Position numbers and translations under genes: made by a program
The notes under the pieces: model-generated
What the model was told of the DNA's origin: nothing
What the model saw: the letters and a program-made list of their open reading frames with translations, nothing else
Database searches by the model: none
Assembly: GCF_002797685.1 (NCBI RefSeq)
Contig: NZ_PGFH01000003.1
Coordinates: 62,001 to 126,000 of the forward strand
Length of the DNA stretch: 64,000 nt
Reading direction: 5' to 3'
DNA from: Salinibacterium amurskyense
GTDB taxonomy: Bacteria; Actinomycetota; Actinomycetes; Actinomycetales; Microbacteriaceae
Part shown: positions 1-11,742 of the stretch, piece by piece
Position numbering within the stretch: position 1 is the first letter of the stretch
Layout of the letters: each line of letters starts with the position of its first letter

Positions 1-519
1 GTCGGAAACGCCGGAAACTACACCGCCTACTACCGTGGCTACAGCGAAGAGCTCGAGCGCTCCGCCACCACGAAGCTTCCGCGCATGTTCGGCTTCCAGG
101 CCGAGGGCAGCGCTCCGATCGTTCGCGGCGAGATCGTCAAGAACCCCGACACGATCGCTAGCGCCATCCGCATCGGAAACCCGGCATCGTGGCACCTCGC
201 CACCGAGGCCCACAAGGTGTCAGACGGCTACTTCGGTGCCATCAGCGACGCCAAGATTCTCGAAGCCCAGCGCATCCTTTCAGCTGAGGTCGGCATCTTC
301 GTTGAGCCCGCATCCGCGATCAGCGTTGCCGGGCTCTTGGAGCGTGCCGAAGCTGGCCAGATTCCTCGCGGCTCCACGGTCGTGCTCACGGTTACCGGTC
401 ACGGCCTCAAGGACCCGCAGTGGGCTCTAAAGACGGCCAGCGGCGATGACATCACGCCGAAGGTTGTTCCCGTCGACACTGCTGAGGTTGCAAGCGTGCT
501 GGGGCTGGCCAAGGCATGA
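1..519 (+). CDS. thrC: Threonine synthase, C-terminal part (5' end outside window)
   Basis: Threonine synthase is a PLP enzyme that converts O-phosphohomoserine to threonine in the cytosol. The frame is open from base 1 with no start, so only the last 172 residues are present. They begin with the conserved GNAGNYTAYYRGY segment, continue through DGYFGAISDAKIL and GIFVEPASA (the PLP-fold large-domain part), and end after TGHGLKDPQWAL. All of these are typical of actinobacterial ThrC. The catalytic PLP lysine lies upstream of the window. The stop overlaps the thrB start in an ATGA arrangement, so the two threonine genes are translationally coupled. The only in-frame ATG near the left edge (base 85) is an internal methionine. 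Confidence 0.95.
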   Translation, partial: VGNAGNYTAYYRGYSEELERSATTKLPRMFGFQAEGSAPIVRGEIVKNPDTIASAIRIGNPASWHLATEAHKVSDGYFGAISDAKILEAQRILSAEVGIFVEPASAISVAGLLERAEAGQIPRGSTVVLTVTGHGLKDPQWALKTASGDDITPKVVPVDTAEVASVLGLAKA

Positions 520-1454
520 CCTCGCTGGTCGGTCGCAGCGTCGTCGTGCGCGTGCCGGCGACCTCTGCCAACCTCGGTCCCGGCTTTGACACGCTCGGGC
601 TTGCCCTCTCGCACTACGACGAACTGATCGTTACCGCGGTCGAGGGCTCGGGCGTCGAGATTGACGTCACGGGTGTTGGTGCAGGAATCGTCGCGACCGA
701 TGAGTCGAACCTCGTCATTCAGTCGATCCAGCACTGCTTCACGCACTTTGGGCAGACAATGCCGGCACTTCATGTGTCGGCGACCAACGTCATCCCGCAC
801 GGTGGTGGCTTGGGTTCGTCGGCGGCAGCAATTGTCTCGGGCGTCATGGCTGCAAAGGGCTTGCTCGACGGCATCGTCGAGATGGATGCCGCAACTCTTC
901 TTGTGCTCGCTACCGAGCTCGAGGGACACCCCGACAACGTCGCACCGGCACTCTTGGGCGGTCTCACTATCGCGTGGAGCACCGAGTCGGGGCCGCTAGC
1001 GAAAAAGTTGATGGTGCACCGCGGAGTGTCACCGCTCGTCTGCGTTCCCGATTTTCAGGTCTCGACGGCGCACGCGCGCAGTCTGCAGCCGGATGCTGTG
1101 CCCTACGCCGACGCTGTCTACAACGTCTCGCGAGCAGCACTTTTGATTGCCGCCCTCACGCAGAGCCCCGAAGTGTTGCTCGAAGCCACGGGGGATCGCC
1201 TTCACCAGGATTACCGCGCTGCAGCGATGCCGCAGACCACAGAACTGATCCGCATGCTGCGTTCCCACGGGCATGCCGCTGTGGTTTCCGGTGCTGGACC
1301 CTCGGTGCTCGTGCTTGCGGATGACCCGGCGAAGCGCCTCGAAGCGGTCGCTCTCGTGCAGGAGCACACCGCAACGCCGTGGGAATGTCTACTCTTAGCC
1401 GTGGACTTCAAAGGTGCTACAGTGAATGAGCACCAGGTAGAAGCTACGGCGTAG
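516..1454 (+). CDS. thrB: Homoserine kinase
   Basis: This GHMP-family kinase phosphorylates L-homoserine with ATP, supplying the substrate of the preceding threonine synthase. The 312-residue product has the family's usual length. The N-terminal substrate segment VPATSANLGPGFDTLGLAL is near residues 10-28, the glycine-rich ATP loop PHGGGLGSSAAA near residues 89-100, and the C-terminal GHMP motif GAGPSVLVL near residues 259-267. The ATG start overlaps the thrC stop by 4 bases. A hom gene is expected just upstream, outside the window. A gap of 132 bases without a clear terminator hairpin separates it from rho. Confidence 0.96.
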   Translation: MTSLVGRSVVVRVPATSANLGPGFDTLGLALSHYDELIVTAVEGSGVEIDVTGVGAGIVATDESNLVIQSIQHCFTHFGQTMPALHVSATNVIPHGGGLGSSAAAIVSGVMAAKGLLDGIVEMDAATLLVLATELEGHPDNVAPALLGGLTIAWSTESGPLAKKLMVHRGVSPLVCVPDFQVSTAHARSLQPDAVPYADAVYNVSRAALLIAALTQSPEVLLEATGDRLHQDYRAAAMPQTTELIRMLRSHGHAAVVSGAGPSVLVLADDPAKRLEAVALVQEHTATPWECLLLAVDFKGATVNEHQVEATA

Positions 1455-1586
1455 CCGCAGCCTCCCGGTCGTATTTCACCCGTCGTATCCCCGAATTTTG
1501 ATTCCTGCGCATCCGCGCAGACATCGGTGAGCGACTAGCTCTCCGCCAAGTTATTCATTCTTGGTTGGGGAAAGGAACCCCTAGTA

Positions 1587-3800
<2,214 letters not shown>

Positions 3801-3802
3801 CA

Positions 3803-4882
3803 ATGTTCGAGTCAGTACAGTCGCTGCTGACCGAGCATGCGGATCTCGAGGGCCAGCTTGCTGACCCCGAGCTCCACTCCGACCCGGTCCGCTCTAAGAA
3901 GGTCAACCGACGCTACGCCGAGTTGTCGCGCATTGTCGCGGCATACAACGACTGGCGTCAGCTGACCGACGACCTCGCGGCAGCCACCGAAATGGCTGAC
4001 GAAGATGAGTCGTTCGCTGAAGAGATCCCCGGTCTCACCGAGACTCTCGAAGCTGCCCAGGAGAAACTGCGCCGCATCCTGATTCCGCGTGACCCGAACG
4101 ATTCTCGTGACGTGATCATGGAAATCAAGATGGGTGAAGGTGGAGCCGAATCGGCCCTCTTCGCGGGTGACTTGCTGCGGATGTACCTCCACTACGCGGA
4201 GTCGAAGAAGTGGAAAACCGAGATCATCGAGCAGACCTCGAGCGACCTCGGCGGCATCAAGGATGTCCAACTCGCCATCAAGGGATCGTCGAGCGATCCT
4301 GCTGAGGGCGTCTGGGCGCACTTGAAGTACGAGGGTGGAGTGCACCGTGTTCAGCGCGTGCCCGCCACAGAGTCTCAGGGGCGCATTCACACCTCCGCTG
4401 CTGGTGTGCTGGTGTTCCCCGAGGTCGACGAGCCTGAAGAGGTCGAGATCAGCCAGAACGATCTCAAGATCGACGTGTATCGCTCCTCGGGTCCTGGTGG
4501 CCAGTCGGTGAACACGACGGACTCCGCTGTTCGTATTACTCACCTTCCGACCGGCATCGTCGTGGCTATGCAGAACGAGAAATCGCAACTGCAGAACCGC
4601 GAAGCCGGTATGCGAGTGCTTCGTGCGCGCATCTTGGCTCGTTACCAAGAGGAAGCGGATGCTGAAGCGAGCGAGTACCGCAAGAGCCAGATCCGCACAA
4701 TGGATCGCTCCGAGCGCATTCGCACGTACAACTTCCCCGAAAACCGCATTGCTGATCACCGCACGGGATACAAGGCCTACAACCTTGACCAGGCGATCAA
4801 TGGTGCGCTTGAGCCCGTCATCCAGTCGTGCATTATTGCCGACGAAGAGGCGCGTTTGGCTGAAGTAGGAAACGACTCCTGA
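3803..4882 (+). CDS. prfA: Peptide chain release factor 1
   Basis: RF1 reads UAA and UAG stop codons and triggers peptide release on the ribosome. The 359-residue length is standard. The PxT codon-recognition tripeptide is seen as PAT in [15 protein letters not shown], and the GGQ release motif in [20 protein letters not shown]. The remaining C-terminal motifs ([19 protein letters not shown]) are typical. It starts 2 bases after the rho stop and is followed by prmC, the methyltransferase that modifies the GGQ glutamine, which is a conserved functional pairing. Confidence 0.97.
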   Translation: MFESVQSLLTEHADLEGQLADPELHSDPVRSKKVNRRYAELSRIVAAYNDWRQLTDDLAAATEMADEDESFAEEIPGLTETLEAAQEKLRRILIPRDPNDSRDVIMEIKMGEGGAESALFAGDLLRMYLHYAESKKWKTEIIEQTSSDLGGIKDVQLAIKGSSSDPAEGVWAHLKYEGGVHRVQRVPATESQGRIHTSAAGVLVFPEVDEPEEVEISQNDLKIDVYRSSGPGGQSVNTTDSAVRITHLPTGIVVAMQNEKSQLQNREAGMRVLRARILARYQEEADAEASEYRKSQIRTMDRSERIRTYNFPENRIADHRTGYKAYNLDQAINGALEPVIQSCIIADEEARLAEVGNDS

Positions 4883-5763
4883 ACGAGGTAACTCCCGTTT
4901 CACACGACTCCAGTGTCGCTGACCTTCTGGCCGGCGGCACTGAGTTGTTGAACGGCGGGGGAGTGCCCACTCCCGAGGTTGATGCCGAGCTGCTTCTGGC
5001 TCACGTTCTTGAGCTGGGGCGTGGTGAGCTTCGTGTTCGCGTCGTCACCGGTGCCACCGTGCCCGCAGAAAAAGCGGCGCACGCTCATGAACTTTTTGCA
5101 CGCCGTGCTGCCCGCGAGCCCCTGCAGCACATCACAGGAATGGCGCCCTTCCGCAACCTAGAACTAAGCGTGGGCCCGGGCGTTTTCGTTCCTCGCCCCG
5201 AGACCGAAACGGTCGTGCAGTTCGCGATCGACGCCCTCAACGCCAGCGCGACTCCCGAACCTATTGGTGTTGACCTGGGCACGGGTAGTGGTGCTATCGC
5301 TCTGGCCATGGCCACCGAGGTCACGCGCGCTCGCATCTTTGCGGTCGAGCTCTCGCCCGACGCCATGCCCTACACGAGTGAGAACTTTCGCCGCTATGGC
5401 GAGCCGAACGCAACACTGATCAACGCTGACCTGGGCGACGCTTTCCCCGAACTCAACGGCACCGTTGACGTCGTGATTTCCAATCCGCCGTACATTCCGG
5501 CAGCTGCCACCCCGCGCGACATCGAAGTGCAGCTTCATGACCCCGCTCTGGCGCTCTACGGGGGAGACGACGGCATGGATGTCGTACGCCGCGTGTCGAC
5601 GACCGCGCGCCGTCTGCTCCACGACGGTGGCACTCTCGTACTCGAGCACGGCGAAGAACAAGCTCCGGCCCTTGCCGCGCTGCTCACGGCGGACGGTTGG
5701 AGAGCCGTAGCTCACCACAAAGACCTTCTCGGTCGCGACCGCGCGACCACGGCTCTGCTCTAA
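4879..5763 (+). CDS. prmC: Release factor glutamine N5-methyltransferase, probable CTG start
   Basis: PrmC (HemK) transfers a methyl group from SAM to the Gln of the GGQ loop of RF1 and RF2. The SAM site [12 protein letters not shown] and the catalytic ISNPPYIP motif are present. The first ATG/GTG/TTG in this frame is a TTG at 4945, but it would remove a conserved N-terminal helix ([12 protein letters not shown]). The reading frame is open back to a CTG at 4879 that overlaps the prfA stop (CTGA), with AGGAA at 4867-4871 spaced 7 bases from it. I therefore choose the CTG, giving 294 residues, close to the family norm. The frame and family are certain; the start is inference. Confidence 0.9.
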   Translation: MNEVTPVSHDSSVADLLAGGTELLNGGGVPTPEVDAELLLAHVLELGRGELRVRVVTGATVPAEKAAHAHELFARRAAREPLQHITGMAPFRNLELSVGPGVFVPRPETETVVQFAIDALNASATPEPIGVDLGTGSGAIALAMATEVTRARIFAVELSPDAMPYTSENFRRYGEPNATLINADLGDAFPELNGTVDVVISNPPYIPAAATPRDIEVQLHDPALALYGGDDGMDVVRRVSTTARRLLHDGGTLVLEHGEEQAPALAALLTADGWRAVAHHKDLLGRDRATTALL

Positions 5764-5798
5764 GCCGGCGTTCGATCCGTCAGCACAACGTGCAACGC

Positions 5799-5821
5799 GC
5801 AACGTGCGACGTGCAAGTTGC
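5799..5821. terminator. Possible hairpin between convergent prmC and HAD genes
   Basis: The arms 5799-5807 and 5813-5821 pair in 8 of 9 positions around a 5-base loop, in a short stretch with repeated AACGTGC words. It lies exactly between the two convergent stop codons. No T-run follows on either strand, so its terminator role is weakly supported. Confidence 0.3.
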
Positions 5822-6435
5822 TAGGTGCGGGCGGCTGCAAACTCTTCGATCGCGGCATGCATGCCGGCGCACGTGCGAAACTCGTGCCCGGTAATGCCGA
5901 GGCTCTGGGCTGCGGCAACGTTTTCGGGCATGTCATCGGCAAAGAACGCGTTCTCGGGTGCGACGCCGTACGCCTCGAGAGCGCGTTCAAACACGATCGG
6001 GTTGGGCTTGCGGGCGCGGTAGTGGCTTGAGGTCCGCAGGTGATCGCCGAAGATCTCGACGAGTTCGGGGGCGACGGCGGCGAGGTGGTCACCGAGGAGT
6101 GCTCCGTTGTTGGTCAACAGGGTCGCTTGGCCGAGTTCTGCGGCGCGGCGGGCGGCCGCGAGCGAATCGGGCCACGGCGTCATCGCTGCCGCTCGAATCT
6201 CTAGCCAGCTGGTGAGATCCACGCGCTGGCCGATGGCTTCTTCGAAGGCGGCAAGGTATTCCTCGCCGGTGGCGTAGAGGCCGGCTTCGGCGCCAAATTC
6301 GCCGTCATCGTGCCACCAGCGACGGCGGAGTTCGAGAAAACTGAGGCCCGTGAGCTCGCTCATCGCGGCCATCCGCGCACGCCAGTCGTAGTCGTAGAGC
6401 ACGTCATCCATGTCAAAGATGAAAAGCAGCGTCAT
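5821..6435 (-). CDS. HAD-superfamily hydrolase (subfamily IA)
   Basis: This 204-residue protein is a haloacid dehalogenase-type phosphatase of unknown substrate. The nucleophile motif FDMDDVLYDYDW is at residues 7-18, a motif II-like TLLTNNGAL segment is in the middle, the motif III lysine region is RARKPNPIVF, and motif IV is FFADDMPENVAAAQSLG. The order and spacing fit subfamily IA with an alpha-helical cap. It is monocistronic, convergent with prmC and divergent from the TsaC gene across 68 bases. The protein is presumably cytosolic, since no signal or TM segment is seen. The specific reaction cannot be read from sequence. Confidence 0.88.
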   Translation of the reverse strand: MTLLFIFDMDDVLYDYDWRARMAAMSELTGLSFLELRRRWWHDDGEFGAEAGLYATGEEYLAAFEEAIGQRVDLTSWLEIRAAAMTPWPDSLAAARRAAELGQATLLTNNGALLGDHLAAVAPELVEIFGDHLRTSSHYRARKPNPIVFERALEAYGVAPENAFFADDMPENVAAAQSLGITGHEFRTCAGMHAAIEEFAAART

Positions 6436-6503
6436 TGTTTGCCATCGCTATCTGTTAGTCGTGATCAGTCTTTCACTGTTTCTCCCGGTACCATGTTGGG
6501 GAC

Positions 6504-7160
6504 ATGGATGACCTTTATGATTGCGCCGACGAAGCCCAACTCCTCACCGGTATGAGAATGGCGCGTGTGGCGATTGGCCGTGGCGACCTCGTCGTCATTC
6601 CCACCGATACCGTTTACGGCGTTGCGGCAGACGCTTTTCAGCCGGATGCGGTGCAGAAACTTATTGATGCCAAGGGGCGTACTCGGCAGTCGCCTCCTCC
6701 GGTGCTCATCCCCGGCATCCCTACGCTTGATGCTCTTGCGGCGACGGTGCCCGACGAAGTGCGCACGCTTGTGGCCGAGTTCTGGCCCGGTGGCCTCACA
6801 ATTATTCTTCCCGCCCAGCCCTCGCTGAGCTGGGACCTGGGGGAGACCCAGGGCACGGTTGCTTTGCGGATGCCGTCGAACCGCATTGCCCTCGAACTCC
6901 TGTCGGAGACGGGACCGCTCGCGGTCTCGAGCGCTAACAGCACCGGTCTGCCGGCGGCTCGCACGGCTGAGGCGGCTCACGAGATGCTGGGGGACTCCGT
7001 TTCGGTGTACCTGAGCGACGGTGAGGGCGGCGAGCTCGCGTCGACCATCGTGGATGCCACGGGTCTGCTTGTTGAGGGCGGCAAGCTGCGCATCGTGCGC
7101 GAAGGCGTCATTTCGGCCGACGCTATTCGCGATCTGATCGGGGCCGATCTGTGCGAATAA
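6504..7160 (+). CDS. tsaC: L-threonylcarbamoyladenylate synthase
   Basis: This YrdC/Sua5-type enzyme makes threonylcarbamoyl-AMP from threonine, bicarbonate and ATP for the t6A modification of tRNAs reading ANN codons. The 218-residue product covers only the YrdC domain: PTDTVYGVAADAF near residue 33, KGRTRQSPPPVLI (the KxR nucleotide site) near residue 56, FWPGGLTIILP near residue 93, and LAVSSANSTGLPA. The C-terminal Sua5 domain is absent, hence the TsaC symbol. Its 3' end overlaps the next gene by 10 bases, so the two are likely cotranscribed. Confidence 0.93.
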   Translation: MDDLYDCADEAQLLTGMRMARVAIGRGDLVVIPTDTVYGVAADAFQPDAVQKLIDAKGRTRQSPPPVLIPGIPTLDALAATVPDEVRTLVAEFWPGGLTIILPAQPSLSWDLGETQGTVALRMPSNRIALELLSETGPLAVSSANSTGLPAARTAEAAHEMLGDSVSVYLSDGEGGELASTIVDATGLLVEGGKLRIVREGVISADAIRDLIGADLCE

Positions 7161-8380
7161 TTTTCTACTTCCTCATCGCGGGTATCGCCGCGATGGTCAC
7201 CTATGCGCTTTCGCTGTTGGTGCTCAAGGTGGCGCTCAAATACAAGCTTTATCCGCAAGTCCGGCAACGCGACGTGCATTCGCGGCCCACTCCGCGACTG
7301 GGCGGCGTTGCCATGTTCTTCGGCGTGGTTGCGGCGTTCGCCGTGGCTTCCAGCTTCAGCAACTTCTCGCTCATCTTCAATGAGCCGGGCAAGGTCTTTG
7401 GTCTTCTCGGCGCTGCCCTGATCATTGTGATCATCGGTGTCGCCGACGATATCTGGGATCTTGATTGGCTCACGAAGTTGGCCGGGCAGATCATCGCAGC
7501 GGGCGTCTTGGCGTGGCAGGGCGTTCAGCTCTCCACCCTTCCCATTGGCGGCCAGACGATTGTCTCGCCGTACGTCTCGTTGATTCTCACGGTTTTCGCC
7601 GTCGTCCTCGTAATGAACGCGGTCAACTTCATCGACGGCCTCGATGGCTTGGTCGCGGGCGTCGCGGTCATCGCCAATGGTGTCTTCTTCATCTACGCCT
7701 ACTTGTTGCAGGGGCAAGCGCAGACCGAGTACTTCAACCTCGCGTCGCTGACGACCGCAATCCTTATAGGAGCCTGCGTTGGCTTCCTGCCGCTCAACTT
7801 CCATCCGGCCAAGATGTTCATGGGGGATGCCGGAGCACTGTTGGTTGGTCTCCTCATGGCCGCGTCCGCCATTTCGGTCACCGGTCAAGTGGATGCCGGC
7901 TACCTCGCCCAGCCCGATAAGTTCACGCTCGATTTCCTCCCGGCCTTCATTCCCATCCTGTTGCCGATCGCAGTGCTCATCATCCCGCTGCTCGATTTCG
8001 GGTTGGCGATCATCCGTCGGCTCCGTGCGGGCAAGTCGCCGTTCACCGCAGACCGTAAGCACTTGCATCACCGCCTGCTCGATATGGGACATTCGCACTT
8101 GCACGCCGTGCTGATCCTCTACAGCTGGACCTTCGTCGCGTCCGTAGGCGTTCTCGCCTTCACGTTCGTACCGTGGCGCTGGGCGGCGCTGATGTTCGTC
8201 GCCGGCCTAGCCGTGTGCGCAGCAATTACACTCGCGCCTTTGAGCCGTCGTAAGTCCCGCGAGGTTGCCGCTCAACGACTCGCAGCAGAGCAAGAGTCCA
8301 TCGAAGACGCACGCTTCGACGGTCTGGATGCCGCCTCCAACACCCCCGATTCTCTCCACACAAAGGAACCTACCGAATGA
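7151..8380 (+). CDS. Undecaprenyl-phosphate sugar-1-phosphate transferase (WecA/TagO/MraY family)
   Basis: This polytopic membrane enzyme moves a GlcNAc-1-phosphate type headgroup from a UDP-sugar to undecaprenyl phosphate. That is the first step of a teichoic acid or cell-wall glycan pathway on the inner face of the membrane. The 409 residues include about 10-11 hydrophobic segments. The conserved loops RPTPRLGGVAMF, ADDIWDLDWL, NAVNFIDGLDGLVAG, MFMGDAGALL and HLHHRLLDMGHSH carry the catalytic Asp and the HxHH loop of the WecA/TagO branch rather than MraY. GTG is taken as the start, inside the tsaC end. The C-terminal 45 residues form a charged cytosolic tail. The next gene overlaps by ATGA. 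Confidence 0.92.
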   Translation: MRIIFYFLIAGIAAMVTYALSLLVLKVALKYKLYPQVRQRDVHSRPTPRLGGVAMFFGVVAAFAVASSFSNFSLIFNEPGKVFGLLGAALIIVIIGVADDIWDLDWLTKLAGQIIAAGVLAWQGVQLSTLPIGGQTIVSPYVSLILTVFAVVLVMNAVNFIDGLDGLVAGVAVIANGVFFIYAYLLQGQAQTEYFNLASLTTAILIGACVGFLPLNFHPAKMFMGDAGALLVGLLMAASAISVTGQVDAGYLAQPDKFTLDFLPAFIPILLPIAVLIIPLLDFGLAIIRRLRAGKSPFTADRKHLHHRLLDMGHSHLHAVLILYSWTFVASVGVLAFTFVPWRWAALMFVAGLAVCAAITLAPLSRRKSREVAAQRLAAEQESIEDARFDGLDAASNTPDSLHTKEPTE

Positions 8381-8826
8381 AGTCCTCAGCAATCCTCGGC
8401 CGCGCGATCGCTTACGGAGCGATCCTGACCGTCAGCATCGCTGTCGTCGGTTCCATCATTGGCTATCTCGTAGCGGGAACCTCGGGAATGATCAGCGCCC
8501 TCATCGGTGCCGGTCTCACCGCACTCTTCATGGGCCTCACGGCCGGCAGCATCGTTCTTGCGTCTCGAGCGACCAAGGGTGATCCGTCAAGTGTTCTTTT
8601 TTTCGGAATCGTCCTAGGCGCGTGGCTATTTAAGTTCGTTCTGTTCATCGCACTCATGGTGATCCTGCGCGGCCAGCCGTTCCTCGAACCAGTCGTTTTC
8701 TTTTTCTCTGTTCTTGCTGCCATCGTCGGTAGCTTGTTTGTCGATGTGCTCGCTTTCGTGCGAGCCCGGGAAAGCTATGTCCCCGGAGTTACTCTGCCTG
8801 GTGAGCCCGGCTCTGATCTAAGGTGA
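8377..8826 (+). CDS. AtpI-like ATP synthase accessory membrane protein
   Basis: The 149-residue protein has four hydrophobic segments (about residues 10-30, 34-56, 67-90 and 100-122). It occupies the position where actinobacteria carry the small atpI-type gene between the WecA/TagO homologue and atpB. AtpI proteins help assemble the c-ring, but conservation is low and I assign function mainly by position and topology. It overlaps the preceding gene by ATGA. Its usual partner atpB is displaced about 3.5 kb downstream by the minus-strand bacteriocin genes, so it can no longer share a simple promoter-proximal transcript with the rest of the atp operon. Confidence 0.7.
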   Translation: MKSSAILGRAIAYGAILTVSIAVVGSIIGYLVAGTSGMISALIGAGLTALFMGLTAGSIVLASRATKGDPSSVLFFGIVLGAWLFKFVLFIALMVILRGQPFLEPVVFFFSVLAAIVGSLFVDVLAFVRARESYVPGVTLPGEPGSDLR

Positions 8827-8897
8827 TTTGACGATGACGTCAACCAGCGTCTCGACGTTCCGCGTGTCTTCACAAACTCGTCACGAGATTTTCGGAG

Positions 8898-9548
8898 CTA
8901 CGGCGTTAGACGGATGACCTTGTCGGCCGTGCTCGCGTAGTTCGTATCATGTGTGGAATATATGAGAGCCGCTCCGCGCTCGCAACACTCGTTGAGTACC
9001 GAGGTCACGAGCGAAGCAGTTTGGTCGTCTAGAGCTGCTAATGGTTCGTCGGCGAGGATCAGTGGCGGGTTTTTTAGCAGCAAGCGTGCAAGTGCCACGC
9101 GCTGTTGTTCGCCGCCGCTGAGCGAGTAGACGAGGGAGCGTTCCTTGCCTGCCAACCCAAGACGCTCAAGTACGGATGCTGTCATAAGCGTACGTGAGGG
9201 CTTGTTTTGCTTTGAATATGTGAGCGCTACGCGGAGGTTCCTCGCGACTGACCACGAATCTACTAGCGCGTAATTTTGGAAAACAAAACCAACTTGGTTC
9301 CGATAGAAGATTGTCCGTGAGCGAGCGGAGCTCTTGCGGATCTCCTTCCCATTGAAGATCAGGCTTCCCTGGTCCGGTGTCTCTAGTAATCCGAGACAAT
9401 TGAGCAGGGTCGTCTTGCCCGAGCCGCTGGCTCCTGTTATCGCTACGTGTGAACCTCGCTCGACGTCGAACGACAAATCCTGCCAAAGCTCTTTTCCTCC
9501 TTTTCGTTTACCTATGCTCATCGCGCGGACGGCGAATTCGGTATTCAT
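8898..9548 (-). CDS. ABC transporter ATPase, lactococcin-972 bacteriocin group
   Basis: This is the cytosolic nucleotide-binding subunit of a MacB/LolD-like ABC system, 216 residues. It shows Walker A GASGSGKTTLLNCLG near residue 36, Q-loop FVFQNYALVD, signature SLSGGEQQRVALARLLL, Walker B LILADEPLAALD and the H-loop STHDTNYA, so it looks catalytically intact. It is the last gene of a three-gene minus-strand set (peptide, membrane protein, ATPase), the known arrangement of lactococcin-972-type loci. Its role there is inferred as export or self-protection. A hand count of bases 9241-9300 gives 27 G+C of 60, clearly below the 38 of 60 in the atpF line 13861-13920. Confidence 0.9.
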   Translation of the reverse strand: MNTEFAVRAMSIGKRKGGKELWQDLSFDVERGSHVAITGASGSGKTTLLNCLGLLETPDQGSLIFNGKEIRKSSARSRTIFYRNQVGFVFQNYALVDSWSVARNLRVALTYSKQNKPSRTLMTASVLERLGLAGKERSLVYSLSGGEQQRVALARLLLKNPPLILADEPLAALDDQTASLVTSVLNECCERGAALIYSTHDTNYASTADKVIRLTP

Positions 9549-9589
9549 CGTGGTGTCCTTTGACTATCGCCTTGTCGAAATTTCAATAT

Positions 9590-11632
9590 TCAAGACCGGT
9601 GCAAAAAATCGAAGCGTGATTTCGTTTCTGAAATAGCGATTCCCAGCATGTTTCCTATGGCGCAAAGCCCGATACCAATTGCACCGATGGCAACGGAGTT
9701 GGCAACATTCAAGCCGAGGAGAGCGGAGGCCGCTGCGACCATTGCGATCGAGGAGATCCAAGACCTCACAAGGTACCCAAGGTTTCGCCTAAATAGAGGG
9801 GCGCCATGGACGCGACGAACGAAAATTTCAGCTTTGTGTCTATCCGAATGGATGGATCCGGCGAGTAACCCGGTGAGCACAAGGAGTATTGCTAGGAAGG
9901 CAATTGCGGGTCGCCGTTGCATGACTCCGCTCTGCTGCTCCGAGACCGCCATCCTTGCGACCTCTCCAGCGGGCGCTGTAGGCCGGATTTGGCCGACAAG
10001 GCCCGAGTCTGAAATTGCTTCGACTAGAGTGTGGCGATCCTCGACTAGTAGGTCGCCCTCTGACGCTGCAGCGACGTAAAAGTGTGCTGGAAGGATTTGG
10101 CTCGAGCTCGAGATTACAGCGATGACTGGATCTAGCTGTCTCATTGCGACGTCTGCGCCAGTGTGGTCGTAGTTGAACATCAACTGACCAGACGAGGTAA
10201 CTAGAGTCGTGATCTCCAAAGGCGAAGAGGGCACAGGGGCGGGCCAGAGAGCCCGCTGCGACATCGCCCAGCTACGGTAGTTGCCTTCTATTTCGACTCT
10301 TTCGTCGGCGAACTGCTCGGGTAGTAGCACAACAATATCGCTGGAGGTCAGTGCAGACTCGTAATCTTGCACGCCGGGTAAAAGTTCGGGCCGGTTGCCC
10401 TGCAAGAAGGTCGGGTTCACGATCAAGCTATTGCCTTGATCTGGCCCGGGCCGCTCAGCCTTCGGCATATCAGGAGCTGGATGGAAGGCAAGGACAAAAT
10501 TCCCACGACTTTCAAGGTCTGCAACGAACTCACCAAAACCTTCAAAGAGCATCTCCAGTTTGGGTTCGCTCTGCGCTTGGATTTCGATACCAACGTAGCT
10601 AGAAGATTTGTCCCAATTCGACAGTGCTTGCTCGTTGTCCCGCAGAATCGCCTCATAACCCGCCGCATGTGTAGCTGTGATGATGGCGATGAGCAGTAGC
10701 CCTAACAGGGCGGTATTTATGCTCGCAGAGAGGAACAGCGACGGCTTTTTACCATTGATGACTTCGAATTCAGCTTCTTCAGCGAGGAAGATCAGCCCGA
10801 GTCCCTGTATGACCAGCAGAGCGAGGAGTAGGAGCGCGAGCACGACGAGTGTATGTCCGGCGTATCTGCCGAACTGGTCAAAATTGTTGTAGACAAATGC
10901 GGTGAGCGTGAAGAAGGGAGAGAAAACTAGGCAGCTAATGACGAACACGGTCGTGGTTTCTACGAGCTCCGAGACGGCTGATCGAAGCGGCGGAATGCCA
11001 TGGAGGTGTTTGATGCTCAAAATCCTCTGCCTGTCAGAGACCGCATACAGAGCGCCGATGCCGATTCCTATCAATGTCCCCCAAATAACCGGCGCGAAAG
11101 TCGACCGCGAAGCGGTCTCTAGGACGAATTGCGACATCGAGACGTGCTCCAGAGATATCGATATCCCTGAATCGCGTAAATGTTGGACGAGCCCAGATAG
11201 CGCTGCGGCGTCGGACGTCGCCGAGTACGCTCCGAGTAGGCCCTCCTTGGTGAGCTGGTCAGGGAGCATGAGCGCCGTCGTGACACTCCTATCGAACGAT
11301 GGGTAGCGCTCATTGGGATACAGCCTATTCAGGTGATCCGAATCACCCTGGAAGACGTATAGCGTCCTCTCTAAGTTCTCGCCATGCGTTGCCTGGACAA
11401 CCCTGAACAAATTCGTGCTGTACTCCGTTGCCGCGGCGGTAAGCACGGCGTGTGCATCCTCAGCAGTTAAATCGTCGGCGATCGAGGTCACGACGAAGAA
11501 CGATTCGGAACCGAATGGCACCTTTGCGTCTAGATCCTTGTAGGCGAAAAATGATGTGGCGATAGCTATTCCGACACCAAGAAGGATCGTCGCTCGAAAT
11601 ACGGCCTGCGCAGCAGAAACATTCTTTCTCAT
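9590..11632 (-). CDS. Bacteriocin-associated integral membrane protein (DUF1430-like)
   Basis: This 680-residue polytopic protein is the presumed membrane partner of the ATPase encoded next to it. An N-terminal TM (about residues 13-31) precedes an extracytoplasmic domain of about 140 residues. A group of about four TM segments follows (about 180-320), then a second large external region, then a C-terminal group of three TMs ending near residue 670. This resembles the layout of bacteriocin-associated integral membrane proteins, with FtsX-like permease ends. The ATG at 11632 is preceded by GAGGA on the minus strand. The 41-base gap to the ATPase supports one transcript. Transport of peptide versus immunity cannot be separated from sequence. 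Confidence 0.85.
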   Translation of the reverse strand: MRKNVSAAQAVFRATILLGVGIAIATSFFAYKDLDAKVPFGSESFFVVTSIADDLTAEDAHAVLTAAATEYSTNLFRVVQATHGENLERTLYVFQGDSDHLNRLYPNERYPSFDRSVTTALMLPDQLTKEGLLGAYSATSDAAALSGLVQHLRDSGISISLEHVSMSQFVLETASRSTFAPVIWGTLIGIGIGALYAVSDRQRILSIKHLHGIPPLRSAVSELVETTTVFVISCLVFSPFFTLTAFVYNNFDQFGRYAGHTLVVLALLLLALLVIQGLGLIFLAEEAEFEVINGKKPSLFLSASINTALLGLLLIAIITATHAAGYEAILRDNEQALSNWDKSSSYVGIEIQAQSEPKLEMLFEGFGEFVADLESRGNFVLAFHPAPDMPKAERPGPDQGNSLIVNPTFLQGNRPELLPGVQDYESALTSSDIVVLLPEQFADERVEIEGNYRSWAMSQRALWPAPVPSSPLEITTLVTSSGQLMFNYDHTGADVAMRQLDPVIAVISSSSQILPAHFYVAAASEGDLLVEDRHTLVEAISDSGLVGQIRPTAPAGEVARMAVSEQQSGVMQRRPAIAFLAILLVLTGLLAGSIHSDRHKAEIFVRRVHGAPLFRRNLGYLVRSWISSIAMVAAASALLGLNVANSVAIGAIGIGLCAIGNMLGIAISETKSRFDFLHRS

Positions 11633-11742
11633 GGGCTGAAAGGTCCTCGTTCACATATGGGGCTTCGCGATGACCGCGTGGTCGCTACGCACTCCGGAAG
11701 GTGCAAGGAGTTTATTTGGGAGCCATCAGCGTTCAGTCCAAA

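Noticed and set aside
8827-8897. Target-site duplication marking the edge of the bacteriocin island
   Set aside because: No direct repeat shared with the atpB side (12.1-12.34 kb) was found by eye, and no transposase or integrase gene is present.
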